A stretch of 11,725 bases of DNA from CAZOKZ01 sp964580585 (GTDB lineage Bacteria > Sumerlaeota > Sumerlaeia > SLMS01 > JAHLLQ01): the NCBI GenBank assembly GCA_964580585.1, contig CAZOKZ010000099.1, positions 1 through 11,725 of the forward strand, in the 5' to 3' direction. Positions 1 through 7,122 of the stretch are shown piece by piece. The translations under genes were made by a program, and so were the position numbers. Positions within the stretch are counted from its first letter, which is position 1. Each line of letters starts with the position of its first letter. The notes below the pieces were generated by a model. The model saw only the letters and a program-made list of their open reading frames with translations. It searched no databases and had not been told where the DNA came from.

Positions 1-2876
1 CCACCGACGTTTACCAGGAACCGTCCTTTTGCTGTCTGGTTTTTGTAAGTATATGCCGCGCCACGTTTTTTCTGGAAGAATTCCGGATGCAGATTGGCGC
101 TGACAGCGTCGTCCGCGAAACCAATGCTCATTCCATTTTCGGATAGAGCCAACTTGCCCGGAGGGGCATTGATTTCACCAGAAAGCTTCATCTGATCCTG
201 TTTACCCGAATTTGGATTTAGTTTCAGTTGCCATTGGTCGATCCTCAACGAAGTACCGACTTTCAGATGTTGTTCCGAACCGATCGATGGGCCTGCGCTG
301 ATATTATACGAAGCCTTTGCGGTTTGCTGGATGTTGCTGACATAGGCGAAATAGCTCGTTTCCGTTGGTTCGTTTACAAGAAGATACAAGTAGCCTTCGT
401 CTGACGCATTGCCGTCAAGCGTGCCTTCGTTTAGAATTCTGGTTTTGTCCGAGCCTACGATCTTTAGTGACGGGTCCATGCCAAAGGCGTAGTCCGTAAC
501 GCGTACCGCAACGGCGGGATTGTCCGGTGATACGGGAATCCAAAACACATCGACATCGTCTGCGGAATCGATTCTACCGGGGATATCGCCATTGTTCGCG
601 GGGAGTATCGTTGCTGAGTCGGGATCGTTGCCGTGATCGTCCGATCGATAACCCTGAACCGTTATTTGAGTTTTTGCCGTACGCGAGAAAGCCTCGGTAA
701 TGGGTACATCTTGCGGGAATTCCAGACTACCGTTTGGACCAATTGCTGGTTGAATACCGTTGTAGGTCAACCGCGCCGTTCCCTGGCTGTTGTTCATAGA
801 AACCGAAATATTGTAATATCCGTTTTTGTTGTAATCGAGAATGGTGGAATAGCGTCCGTCGTTTGCAGTAACGTCTGGCGCGATGCCATCGTCGCGGAAA
901 TCGAGCGGTGTTATTTTACCATCGGCGCCTTTTACTTGGCCCGTTACCACGGCCCCGGCAATCGGCAGTTCTTTCTCGAGAACCGCGACCAGCAAAATAG
1001 GCGTTGGATATTGGATGGTTTTGCCAGTAACGCTCAACAACGAGATTGAATAGCTGATTCTATTGGCGGGTTGCCCATTCGCTTGTACGGTGACTTCCAC
1101 CGAGGGTGAATTCGCCTGTGCAACCAGCGTCCACTCACCGAAATTCGGTGCGTTAATGGCAAATTGCGCCAGCGATTCATTGCCGGATGAGATGACGCTC
1201 TGAGGAAAGTATTCAACACCTGTTGGCGAATAAAGCTTGAACGTAGCGCCCGAAGTAGAACCGGCGTATGTCACAACAACTTCGAGCAAATTGATCGTCG
1301 AGTCCACGATAATTGGAAACGATTGTGGTGAACCAGAATTGATAATGGTTGTCGAAGCAAGAATACCGCGTGTCTGCGAAATCAATTGGTTGGCGTCGTC
1401 AAACACCTGATTAATTTCGCTTAATTCGATGGGCGAGAAATAGAATCTTCCTGCTGTCTGCTCAGCCATCTGACGCAAGATATTTTGATCGGCGTCATTG
1501 CCATAGGCGAATGTAATTAATGGGATTTTTGCCTGTTGATAATCGGGAATAACGGTTTGCGGGAGTCTACCTGTGTTGCTTAATCCATCGCTGAGCAGGA
1601 ACACGACTTTTTGTTCAGCGGGCTCATTCAACGCCTGCAAATCGACCAATGCTTTGTTGGCGGCTTCCCCGATGGCGGTGGCTCCAGTTGCCACGATTGA
1701 ATCGATTTTTGTTTTAATCGAATTTTTGTCCAGTTCGCTGTTGATTTCCGTGACGGGGACGACAACTTCAACCTTGTTGTTGAACTGAATGACACCAATT
1801 TTGGTACTTCCTATTTCCGCATGATCAACCAGGAGTTTTGCCGCGTTCTTAACATTCTGAATTTTGCTGCCACTCATACTTCCCGAACGATCAATTACGA
1901 TTTGATTGATTAACGTTTCTTCTGTCCAGATAATCGTCAATTCGTCGCGGGCGATTTGATCCGTGTAATCAAATTCATGCTCGATGCCCGTCGTTGCGAC
2001 GGAATCCAAATTTGCATAATGTACGCGTGGTGGTTTGCAGAGTCGCTCCATGGACTTGGGATCGTGAGCCACATGCCGCGCAAGCGTTTCCCACGCGGAG
2101 GCTCGATAAACGCGATACTGAGCGTTTTTCTTGCTGTAATCGCTTTCCGTCGAAGATGAAAAGTTCAGCCAACGGTAATCTGTTCCGCTTTCTGTGATTG
2201 CATTCCATGGATTGTTCATCAACGACGTCATCGACTCGTTGTCGTTACTGTGAGGGTAGTGCCAAATATCGTCGTACAGGCTTCCATCCGGCGCTCGTTG
2301 ACCTTGCAGTGATGGGTACTCATCGTACAAACCATAATAATAATGTCCCCATTCATGCGCCAGAATGTACCCTCCCAATTCCGGATTTTCCAACAAATTG
2401 ATTCCGTCGAAATTGCTGAACATGTGAATGTGCGTCCCGCTGTTGTTGAAACCGGAGATGCTGGAACCGGGATTACCATAAGGACTCCAGAGAATATCGC
2501 ACAGGTCGGTGTATTTATTTGAAATCAGATAAACGTTGCGAACTCGATGGGCACCATTGGTTGCTTCATAAATGGCGTCGGCAAAATACTGGATAATTTG
2601 TTCATAGGGAGTCCGTTCATCCTGTGTTTGTAAATCGCTGTCGCCTTCGGGCGGATTCTCGATATTGAGCGAAATGGCAACATCGAACAATAACGGAGCA
2701 TTGTAGTTTGTTTCCTGTTCGTCTTTCTGAATCAGGAGCCGTTGTCCTTCTTCCGTGAAAACTCCCGAATACCAATGGTCGCCTCCGAATACGTGTGAAG
2801 CTGGCGCGATCAATATCAGCATCAAAATCATCAATGCTTTAAACCGCGCATTTTTACTTAGCAGTGTCGTTTTCAA
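1..2876 (-). CDS. Secreted CLCA-like protein: metalloprotease-type domain, VWA domain, beta-sandwich domains (C-terminus outside window)
   Basis: The frame has no stop from 2876 to the window edge, giving at least 958 codons. I chose the TTG start at 2876-2874 because AGGAGG lies 8 bases upstream. Residues about 10-30 form a hydrophobic signal peptide, so the protein is probably secreted. Residues 174-186 read HEWGHYYYGLYDE, the HExxHxxxGxxDE zinc motif of the N-terminal hydrolase domain of CLCA proteins. A VWA domain follows at about 322-490 with a complete MIDAS (D329xSGS, T400, D430). Further on, DDGIAPDVTANDGRYS (662-677) matches in place the DDGAGADVIKNDGIYS stretch I recall in animal CLCA beta-sandwich domains. 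Residues about 710-810 resemble a pre-peptidase C-type beta-sandwich (weak). I see two cysteines, C126 and C280, far fewer than in animal CLCAs. The family is confident; protease activity and any substrate are inferred. Confidence 0.85.
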   Translation of the reverse strand, partial: MKTTLLSKNARFKALMILMLILIAPASHVFGGDHWYSGVFTEEGQRLLIQKDEQETNYNAPLLFDVAISLNIENPPEGDSDLQTQDERTPYEQIIQYFADAIYEATNGAHRVRNVYLISNKYTDLCDILWSPYGNPGSSISGFNNSGTHIHMFSNFDGINLLENPELGGYILAHEWGHYYYGLYDEYPSLQGQRAPDGSLYDDIWHYPHSNDNESMTSLMNNPWNAITESGTDYRWLNFSSSTESDYSKKNAQYRVYRASAWETLARHVAHDPKSMERLCKPPRVHYANLDSVATTGIEHEFDYTDQIARDELTIIWTEETLINQIVIDRSGSMSGSKIQNVKNAAKLLVDHAEIGSTKIGVIQFNNKVEVVVPVTEINSELDKNSIKTKIDSIVATGATAIGEAANKALVDLQALNEPAEQKVVFLLSDGLSNTGRLPQTVIPDYQQAKIPLITFAYGNDADQNILRQMAEQTAGRFYFSPIELSEINQVFDDANQLISQTRGILASTTIINSGSPQSFPIIVDSTINLLEVVVTYAGSTSGATFKLYSPTGVEYFPQSVISSGNESLAQFAINAPNFGEWTLVAQANSPSVEVTVQANGQPANRISYSISLLSVTGKTIQYPTPILLVAVLEKELPIAGAVVTGQVKGADGKITPLDFRDDGIAPDVTANDGRYSTILDYNKNGYYNISVSMNNSQGTARLTYNGIQPAIGPNGSLEFPQDVPITEAFSRTAKTQITVQGYRSDDHGNDPDSATILPANNGDIPGRIDSADDVDVFWIPVSPDNPAVAVRVTDYAFGMDPSLKIVGSDKTRILNEGTLDGNASDEGYLYLLVNEPTETSYFAYVSNIQQTAKASYNISAGPSIGSEQHLKVGTSLRIDQWQLKLNPNSGKQDQMKLSGEINAPPGKLALSENGMSIGFADDAVSANLHPEFFQKKRGAAYTYKNQTAKGRFLVNVG

Positions 2877-2966
2877 CTTTCCACCCTCCTCGCTGTAAAG
2901 ATAACCTCGTCCAATTGTTGATTCTCCCAAATCACCCACATGCCAATTAAGATTCCCATTTCCCCC
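2877..2966 (-). other. 90-base spacer between HEAT-repeat gene and CLCA-like gene
   Basis: This short gap holds the CLCA-like gene's ribosome binding site (AGGAGG, complement of 2885-2890). I see no convincing terminator hairpin or promoter, so read-through from the upstream HEAT-repeat gene is likely. Confidence 0.45.
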
Positions 2967-3863
2967 TCAGAAATCCTCCTCCCCGAACGTTATTTCTCCA
3001 AATCGTTCCATCATCAATTGTTCGATCAATTCTCGTGATTGGGGATTTACCGATCTACCCCATGCTTCACGCAATTTAGCCTTGGTGAAATTTGCGTCCG
3101 TCAGTGTCAACGTAGCCCGGACGTTTTCCCGCACATCCATGGAAACGTCGTTCAACGCAAAGATTAAACGATCGATACTATTGGGAGATTGCGCTTCCTC
3201 AAGTGCCGCTGCCGCAACAACGCGAACCGATTCGTCCGTATCCCGCGTCAGACATCGCGCGAAGACACCTTCATAAGTTTCAGCGTCGCGCATCCAATCC
3301 AGTTCAACCAATTGTTGTATTATTTCGGTACGCGCATCGCTGCTTGAATTGTTCAATTGTTCTAGTAATGCAAGAATCCTCGGATCGGAACCTGCGTAAA
3401 AAAAGTTGTCGCTCAAATGGATTTCCGTAATATCATTCGCAAAGTCGCCGACGAGTGGAATGTCGTAGTATTGCGCAATATTGACCAGCGTTTTTGTCGT
3501 GCTGTTGTCGATCGCAAAGGTTGGTACTTTGTGCAACCGTGTGGAATCGTTGAAAGTTGTTACACCCAGGTTTTTTAAATATTCTTCCAGACGAAGTGCT
3601 TCGTTGCTCGTCTCACCGAGCAAATTTTCACGAGTAAAAAGTATTTTGCTGGGCGGCGACATTGAATCATCGGATTGGATTTCTAACGTTGGATTCGATT
3701 CCGAAGTATAAATTGCCCGCATCGTTTGTTCGTCGGCCAGTTGAAGCGGTGAACGAAGAATTTGTAAGATGACGACAAATAGCAGCGCACTAAAGACAAA
3801 AAATATAATAGCACGGACGCCCCGCATGATCCGCTCTGGTTCTGTTTTCAACTTCTTCCGCAT
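2967..3863 (-). CDS. Single-pass membrane protein with C-terminal HEAT-like repeats
   Basis: This 298-residue protein starts at ATG 3863 with AGAGGA about 7 bases upstream. A basic N-terminus (MRKKLK) precedes one strong membrane helix at residues 17-37, which suggests an N-in signal anchor with the rest outside the cytoplasm. Residues about 45-165 have no motif I recognise. Residues about 160-285 are helical and include HEAT/PBS-lyase-like units, for example DESVRVVAAAALEEA (210-224) and a second unit at 239-252. Such repeats usually bind proteins, and no catalytic residues are visible. It is the first gene of a probable two-gene unit with the CLCA-like gene, so it may be a membrane partner of that protein; this is inference from position only. 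The repeat assignment is moderate and the function unknown. Confidence 0.75.
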   Translation of the reverse strand: MRKKLKTEPERIMRGVRAIIFFVFSALLFVVILQILRSPLQLADEQTMRAIYTSESNPTLEIQSDDSMSPPSKILFTRENLLGETSNEALRLEEYLKNLGVTTFNDSTRLHKVPTFAIDNSTTKTLVNIAQYYDIPLVGDFANDITEIHLSDNFFYAGSDPRILALLEQLNNSSSDARTEIIQQLVELDWMRDAETYEGVFARCLTRDTDESVRVVAAAALEEAQSPNSIDRLIFALNDVSMDVRENVRATLTLTDANFTKAKLREAWGRSVNPQSRELIEQLMMERFGEITFGEEDF

Positions 3864-3902
3864 TTGAAATTCCTCTCATTCTCCCAATAAAACACTACCG
3901 CT

Positions 3903-3927
3903 GTTTCTTCGCGCATTGCGAAGAAAC
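3903..3927 (-). promoter_or_regulatory. Perfect 10-bp hairpin in the leader of the HEAT/CLCA unit
   Basis: GTTTCTTCGC (3903-3912) is exactly complementary to GCGAAGAAAC (3918-3927) around a 5-base loop. It lies about 40 bases upstream of the HEAT gene start and downstream of the predicted promoter at 4024-4052, so it would be in the 5' untranslated RNA. There is no adjacent T-run on the minus strand, which argues against a simple terminator. It could stabilise the mRNA or be an operator. Confidence 0.45.
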
Positions 3928-4023
3928 CTGAAAACTCGAAGTGTTGAATATTAAGTGTCCCCATTGCCCACATCCTTCGCGAAAAGCCGTTTTATTGGCT
4001 CCATGATAAGGGGGGCATGACTT

Positions 4024-4052
4024 TATATAGAACCAATCCCCTAAATAGTCAA
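4024..4052 (-). promoter_or_regulatory. Sigma-70-like promoter for the HEAT/CLCA unit
   Basis: On the minus strand TTGACT (4052-4047) and TATATA (4029-4024) are separated by exactly 17 bases, close to the bacterial housekeeping consensus. Transcription would start near 4017 and leave a leader of about 150 bases before the HEAT gene. The -35 box overlaps the end of the small putative frame at 4041-4247. Confidence 0.6.
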
Positions 4053-4247
4053 CATCAGCGATGAATATTCACGAATTTTTTCTCGCTGGCGAGAGATGAA
4101 ATCTTCCAGTTTGTGCTGTAATTCTACCAAGCGGACGAAAGAGTTCGGTATTGATACGATATGGTTTACCTGGTTCTCACCTTGTCGGTTTTCCCATTGG
4201 AGATACGTGCCACGGTTGCAATCGATTAAAAACGACAAATAGGACAA
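4041..4247 (-). CDS. Doubtful small hypothetical ORF (68 aa), possibly frameshifted at its start
   Basis: The translation from a TTG at 4247 has protein-like composition and a charged, helical C-terminal half (about residues 38-60). I recognise no family. This TTG has no properly spaced ribosome binding site. However, ATG 4257-4255 in another frame has AAGGA 5 bases upstream, and it would join this frame if one T were lost from the five-T run at 4246-4250, giving a 71-residue product starting MDILSYL. As written, the ATG frame stops after 25 codons. It may be a real small gene with a sequencing error or slippage, a decayed gene, or chance. Confidence 0.25.
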   Translation of the reverse strand: MSYLSFLIDCNRGTYLQWENRQGENQVNHIVSIPNSFVRLVELQHKLEDFISRQREKIREYSSLMLTI

Positions 4248-4265
4248 AAATATCCATAATTATCC

Positions 4266-4293
4266 TTGATTCGAGCGGATATCTGGATATATA
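4266..4293 (+). promoter_or_regulatory. Promoter-like sequence for the nitrate operon
   Basis: TTGATT (4266-4271) and TATATA (4288-4293) are 16 bases apart, a plausible sigma-70 arrangement about 100 bases upstream of narK. The hexamer GGATAT occurs twice (4277-4282 and 4285-4290). The imperfect palindrome GGATATATACATCC (4285-4298) covers the -10 box and could be an operator. No known nitrate regulator site is recognisable. Confidence 0.4.
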
Positions 4294-4309
4294 CATCCAT
4301 TAGCACTTA

Positions 4310-4325
4310 GAGAGCCCGCGCTCTC
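4310..4325 (+). promoter_or_regulatory. Leader hairpin 1 upstream of narK
   Basis: GAGAGC (4310-4315) pairs with GCTCTC (4320-4325) around the loop CCGC. It lies about 17 bases downstream of the proposed -10 box, so it would sit near the 5' end of the operon mRNA. Confidence 0.45.
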
Positions 4326-4353
4326 GCCCGCTATCCGAACTCATCGCCTCGAA

Positions 4354-4373
4354 GGGGAGGAAGAGTCCTCCCC
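4354..4373 (+). promoter_or_regulatory. Leader hairpin 2 next to the narK ribosome binding site
   Basis: GGGGAGGA (4354-4361) pairs perfectly with TCCTCCCC (4366-4373) around the loop AGAG. The stem is GC-rich and ends 4 bases before the AAAGGAG binding site (4378-4384). It could affect narK translation or mRNA stability, or be half of a two-hairpin control element with hairpin 1. No T-run follows, so it is not an intrinsic terminator. The loops do not match the ANTAR hexaloop pattern (A first, G fourth). Confidence 0.55.
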
Positions 4374-4392
4374 GTTCAAAGGAGCAGAGAAA

Positions 4393-5856
4393 ATGAAATC
4401 CGCGCATGCATCCCTGACACTGAATCCCCCCATCGGTGGGGTCGCTGGCGATTCTCTCGACTGCCAATATAAGGGCGGAAGCACTCTTCACGAATGGAAT
4501 CCCGAGGACGCGACATTTTGGGCCGCCACGGGCAAGGGTGTTGCTCGCCGCAATTTGTGGGCATCGATTCCGGCGCTGTTTCTGGCGTTTGCGATCTGGA
4601 TGGTTTGGAGCATCGTGGTCGTCGAGTTGCCCAATATCGGTTTTTCCTTCTCGACCGATCAGTTGTTCTGGCTGGTGGCGTTGCCTGGATTATCGGGGGC
4701 AACGTTGCGTATCTTTTATTCGTTCCTGGTACCGATTGTCGGGGGGCGCAATTGGTCGGCGATTAGTACGGCGTCGCTTTTATTGCCCGCCGTGGGAATT
4801 GGCATGGCTGTCCAAAATCCCGAGACACCGTATTGGATTTTTGTGGTGCTGGCACTCCTGAGCGGATTTGGTGGAGGCAATTTCGCCTCGAGCATGTCGA
4901 ATATCAGCTACTTTTTCCCCAAAGCACAGAAAGGGACAGCGCTTGGGCTGAACGCGGGCTTGGGAAATCTGGGAGTCAGTGCCGTTCAGTTCCTGGCCCC
5001 ACTGGTCATTGGCTTCGGAATGCTTGGATCGTTTGCGGGCAATGCGCAACATTGGCAGAAAGCGGGTGAAACGAGACAGTTCTTTTTGCAGAATGCAGCG
5101 TATTTGTGGGTTCCGCTGATTGTCCTCTCGTCGGTGGCGTGCTGGTTGCTGATGAATAATCTTGCCACGGCAAAGGCATCCTTCCGTGACCAAAGTGTGA
5201 TTTTCCGCCGCAAACACAATTGGATCATGTGCTGGCTGTACACCGGAACGTTTGGTTCCTTCATCGGGTATTCGGCTGGATTACCGCTCCTGATTAAAAC
5301 GCAGTTTCCCGACGTCAATGCACTGAAGTATGCGTGGATCGGTCCGTTCGTGGGGGCCGTCATGCGTCCGGTGGGCGGATGGTTGGCGGATAAACTGGGG
5401 GGAGCGCGTGTGACATTCTGGAATTTCGCCGTCATGGTAGCGGCGGTTTTCGGTGTTATTTTCTTTCTGGCGAACAAGGAAATGCACGGCGCGTTTTGGG
5501 GGTTTTTATCTCTGTTTGTCGTGTTATTCCTGGCCACGGGAATTGGCAACGGTTCGACATTCCGAATGGTGCCAGTGATTTTCCAAACCCTGCACGATCG
5601 CTCGAGCGCAAACGCACCGGAATCGGTCAAATCCCTTGCCCGGCGCGATGCCGCCAAGGAATCGGCCACGGTATTGGGCTTTTCGTCGGCCATAGCCGCC
5701 TACGGGGCGTTCATTATCCCGAAGACATTTGGGTTTTCCTTGAAATTGACGGGCGCCCCTTTCGCCGCCCTTTGGTTCTTCATCGCCTTCTACGCGATTT
5801 GCGTCGGGTTGACCTGGCGCTACTACTATTGTCGCCAGGCGGAAATTGCCTGTTGA
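4393..5856 (+). CDS. narK: Nitrate/nitrite transporter, NNP family of the major facilitator superfamily (NarK-type)
   Basis: This 487-residue polytopic protein of the cytoplasmic membrane follows E. coli NarK along its whole length. It has the N-terminal W-x-PED-x-x-FW and RNLW elements (35-56), the NNP signature GFGGGNFASSMSNISYFF (158-175), and the second signature GIGNGSTF (383-390). R106 (SGATLR) and R325 (GAVMR) correspond by context to the two substrate-binding arginines of NarK. The last third includes GFSLKLTGAP, also as in NarK. The ATG at 4393 has AAAGGAG 8 bases upstream. The N-terminus is about 20 residues longer than in E. coli NarK. As first gene of the operon it would bring nitrate to the cytoplasmic reductase encoded downstream; nitrite exchange is possible. 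Family certain; direction of transport inferred. Confidence 0.95.
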   Translation: MKSAHASLTLNPPIGGVAGDSLDCQYKGGSTLHEWNPEDATFWAATGKGVARRNLWASIPALFLAFAIWMVWSIVVVELPNIGFSFSTDQLFWLVALPGLSGATLRIFYSFLVPIVGGRNWSAISTASLLLPAVGIGMAVQNPETPYWIFVVLALLSGFGGGNFASSMSNISYFFPKAQKGTALGLNAGLGNLGVSAVQFLAPLVIGFGMLGSFAGNAQHWQKAGETRQFFLQNAAYLWVPLIVLSSVACWLLMNNLATAKASFRDQSVIFRRKHNWIMCWLYTGTFGSFIGYSAGLPLLIKTQFPDVNALKYAWIGPFVGAVMRPVGGWLADKLGGARVTFWNFAVMVAAVFGVIFFLANKEMHGAFWGFLSLFVVLFLATGIGNGSTFRMVPVIFQTLHDRSSANAPESVKSLARRDAAKESATVLGFSSAIAAYGAFIIPKTFGFSLKLTGAPFAALWFFIAFYAICVGLTWRYYYCRQAEIAC

Positions 5857-6014
5857 GCATTTTGGAGCGATGAAGTCCGAATTCGGGTTGCGCCATAACC
5901 GGCATTCAGGATACATATTAATGCGATTCGAGACGGACTTTCGATTGGCGAGTATTTGGCGGGAAGGTGCGCATTGCGGCGCCCCTTCCCGCAACTTTTC
6001 CTGGGATATTGAGC
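5857..6014 (+). other. 158-base gap between narK and the cytochrome b gene
   Basis: This is the only sizeable gap inside the nitrate operon. I see no convincing gene in it: an ATG frame from 5871 runs on through the cytochrome gene out of frame and looks like a shadow. Its main content is the hairpin at 5959-5992. Confidence 0.5.
5959..5992 (+). terminator. Strong intra-operon hairpin, terminator-like or processing site
   Basis: GCGGGAAGG (5959-5967) pairs with CCTTCCCGC (5984-5992). Inside it, after a single T/C mismatch, GCGC (5969-5972) pairs with GCGC (5979-5982) around a 6-base loop. AACTTTTCC follows, a short T-run only. It may be a weak terminator letting narK be made in excess, or an RNA processing and stability element. 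It ends 22 bases before the chosen start of the cytochrome gene. Confidence 0.55.
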
Positions 6015-7103
6015 ATGCCAACCATCGTACGCAACGTCGGCGAGTATTTGCGAAACCAAATTCACTGGGGTGCCGCCGCGCGCGCCACGGCGGTGACAAT
6101 AGGGTTGATGGCGATGATCGTGATCGGCAGCCGGAATCTACACGATTTCGACTGGGCGCTCATCGGTTATACCTCCGCGATTTTATTCGCTACATTCGGC
6201 GTGGCGTACCGCTATGCGGTTTGGCTGACCAAACCGCCGACGCGGAAATATTGGCAACGCACATGCCAACTGATTCTGGCGCCGTCGATGTGGAAAAACT
6301 TACGCTCGCCCAAAGTATTTACGAGTTCCGTCTGGCATAAAATCGTCTGGCAAGGATTTATTCTACGCCGTGGCAAAGCGCGTTGGCTGGCGCACATGTT
6401 AATTGCCTGGGGTTGCGTCATCGCCGCCGCCATCACGTTTCCACTTGTATTTGGATGGGTGCATTTCGAACAAGGCGCCACCGGTCCCGAGCCCACTTAC
6501 CGTATTATGCAATTCGGATTTCAAGTGGGCGAATTACCATTGAAGGGCGTGATGAGCTGGCTGGTGTTCCATGGGTTGGTGATTTCGAGCTTCATGGTAA
6601 TTCCAGGCGTATTGCTCGCCATGGTTCGGCGTCTGAAGGACGGCGGCGCGATAGCAGTACAGCGATTCGGGCGCGATTTCCTGCCGCTGATTTTATTGTT
6701 CGCCATTTCCTTCAGCGGCTTGTTGCTGTGGGTCAGTTACGAATTTCTCGAAGGCTACTATTACAGCGTCCTGGCGCAATTTCACGCTTTTACTGTAATC
6801 GGTACGTTCCTCTATTTGCCGTTTGGTAAACTCTTCCACATTTTCCAACGACCCGCAACCATCGGCATCAGTTACTACAAGGCCGCCAACGCCAATGAAG
6901 AACCCTCCGTGTGCCCTGTCACCGGCGAAGGGTTCGCCCCCAAAATGCAAACCGACGACTTGAACGAAGTGCTTGCCGAATTGGATTTCGATTATTCCTC
7001 TCCCGACGGCAAAGCCCCGGCATGGAACGAAATTTCGCCCAAAGGACGCCGTATGTTGATCGGACGCGCACACTCGGCATTGCGCGGCGGTCGATTCGAC
7101 TAA
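6015..7103 (+). CDS. Membrane cytochrome b subunit, NarI/DsrM-like
   Basis: This 362-residue protein has about five or six hydrophobic helices between residues 20 and 275, then a hydrophilic tail of about 85 residues. Candidate heme ligands are H127 (RWLAHMLIAWG), H186, H257 and H275. H257 and H275 are 18 residues apart, the spacing of the NarI pair H187/H205, and the following PFGKLFH resembles the same region of NarI and DsrM. The expected role is to oxidise quinol and pass electrons to the iron-sulfur subunit encoded downstream. The ATG at 6015 was preferred over GTG 5967 because that GTG lies inside a strong hairpin with no spaced binding site; the site used here is weak (GGGA, 8 bases upstream). 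The tail ends ALRGGRFD and carries C300 of unknown role. Family moderately sure; heme number unknown. Confidence 0.7.
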   Translation: MPTIVRNVGEYLRNQIHWGAAARATAVTIGLMAMIVIGSRNLHDFDWALIGYTSAILFATFGVAYRYAVWLTKPPTRKYWQRTCQLILAPSMWKNLRSPKVFTSSVWHKIVWQGFILRRGKARWLAHMLIAWGCVIAAAITFPLVFGWVHFEQGATGPEPTYRIMQFGFQVGELPLKGVMSWLVFHGLVISSFMVIPGVLLAMVRRLKDGGAIAVQRFGRDFLPLILLFAISFSGLLLWVSYEFLEGYYYSVLAQFHAFTVIGTFLYLPFGKLFHIFQRPATIGISYYKAANANEEPSVCPVTGEGFAPKMQTDDLNEVLAELDFDYSSPDGKAPAWNEISPKGRRMLIGRAHSALRGGRFD

Positions 7104-7110
7104 GTCCACC

Positions 7111-7116
7111 AAGGAG
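7111..7116 (+). promoter_or_regulatory. Ribosome binding site of the nitrate reductase gene
   Basis: AAGGAG lies 6 bases before ATG 7123 and fixes that start. It rules out a start closer to the first iron-sulfur cysteine and so confirms the N-terminal extension of about 33 residues ahead of the usual NarB start. Confidence 0.7.
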
Positions 7117-7122
7117 AAATCG

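Larger units (their letters stand above)
3864..4392. other. 529-base region between divergent transcription units
   Basis: This region separates the leftward HEAT/CLCA unit from the rightward nitrate operon. It holds a minus-strand promoter, a leader hairpin, a doubtful 68-codon frame, a plus-strand promoter-like sequence and two hairpins in the narK leader, each listed separately. I found no TTGAT-N4-ATCAA FNR box and no clear pair of NarL heptamers. I see nothing else between 3928 and 4020. Confidence 0.7.

Noticed and set aside
633..2479. Several short frames on both strands across the CLCA-like gene (for example 633-1049 plus, 1573-1788 plus, 2228-2479 minus)
   Set aside because: They lie inside one continuous 958-codon minus-strand frame with clear domains; none has a recognisable motif.
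4100..4300. FNR or NarL binding sites ahead of narK
   Set aside because: TTGAT half-sites occur (near 4152 and 4266), but neither is followed by ATCAA at the right spacing, and no paired NarL heptamers are seen.
4310..4373. ANTAR (NasR-type) antitermination leader
   Set aside because: There are two hairpins, but neither loop has the A-first, G-fourth hexaloop pattern, and no terminator T-run follows.
4986..5693. 235-codon minus-strand frame across narK
   Set aside because: It is antisense to strongly conserved NarK sequence, and its translation has the low-complexity look of a shadow frame.
5871..5960. Small ORF and weak promoter-like boxes in the narK-cytochrome gap
   Set aside because: The frame runs on out of phase through the cytochrome gene, and the boxes (TTGCGC, TACATA) match the consensus poorly.
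5967..6014. Upstream GTG start for the cytochrome b gene, adding 16 residues
   Set aside because: The GTG is inside a strong hairpin and has no correctly spaced ribosome binding site; ATG 6015 is more plausible.
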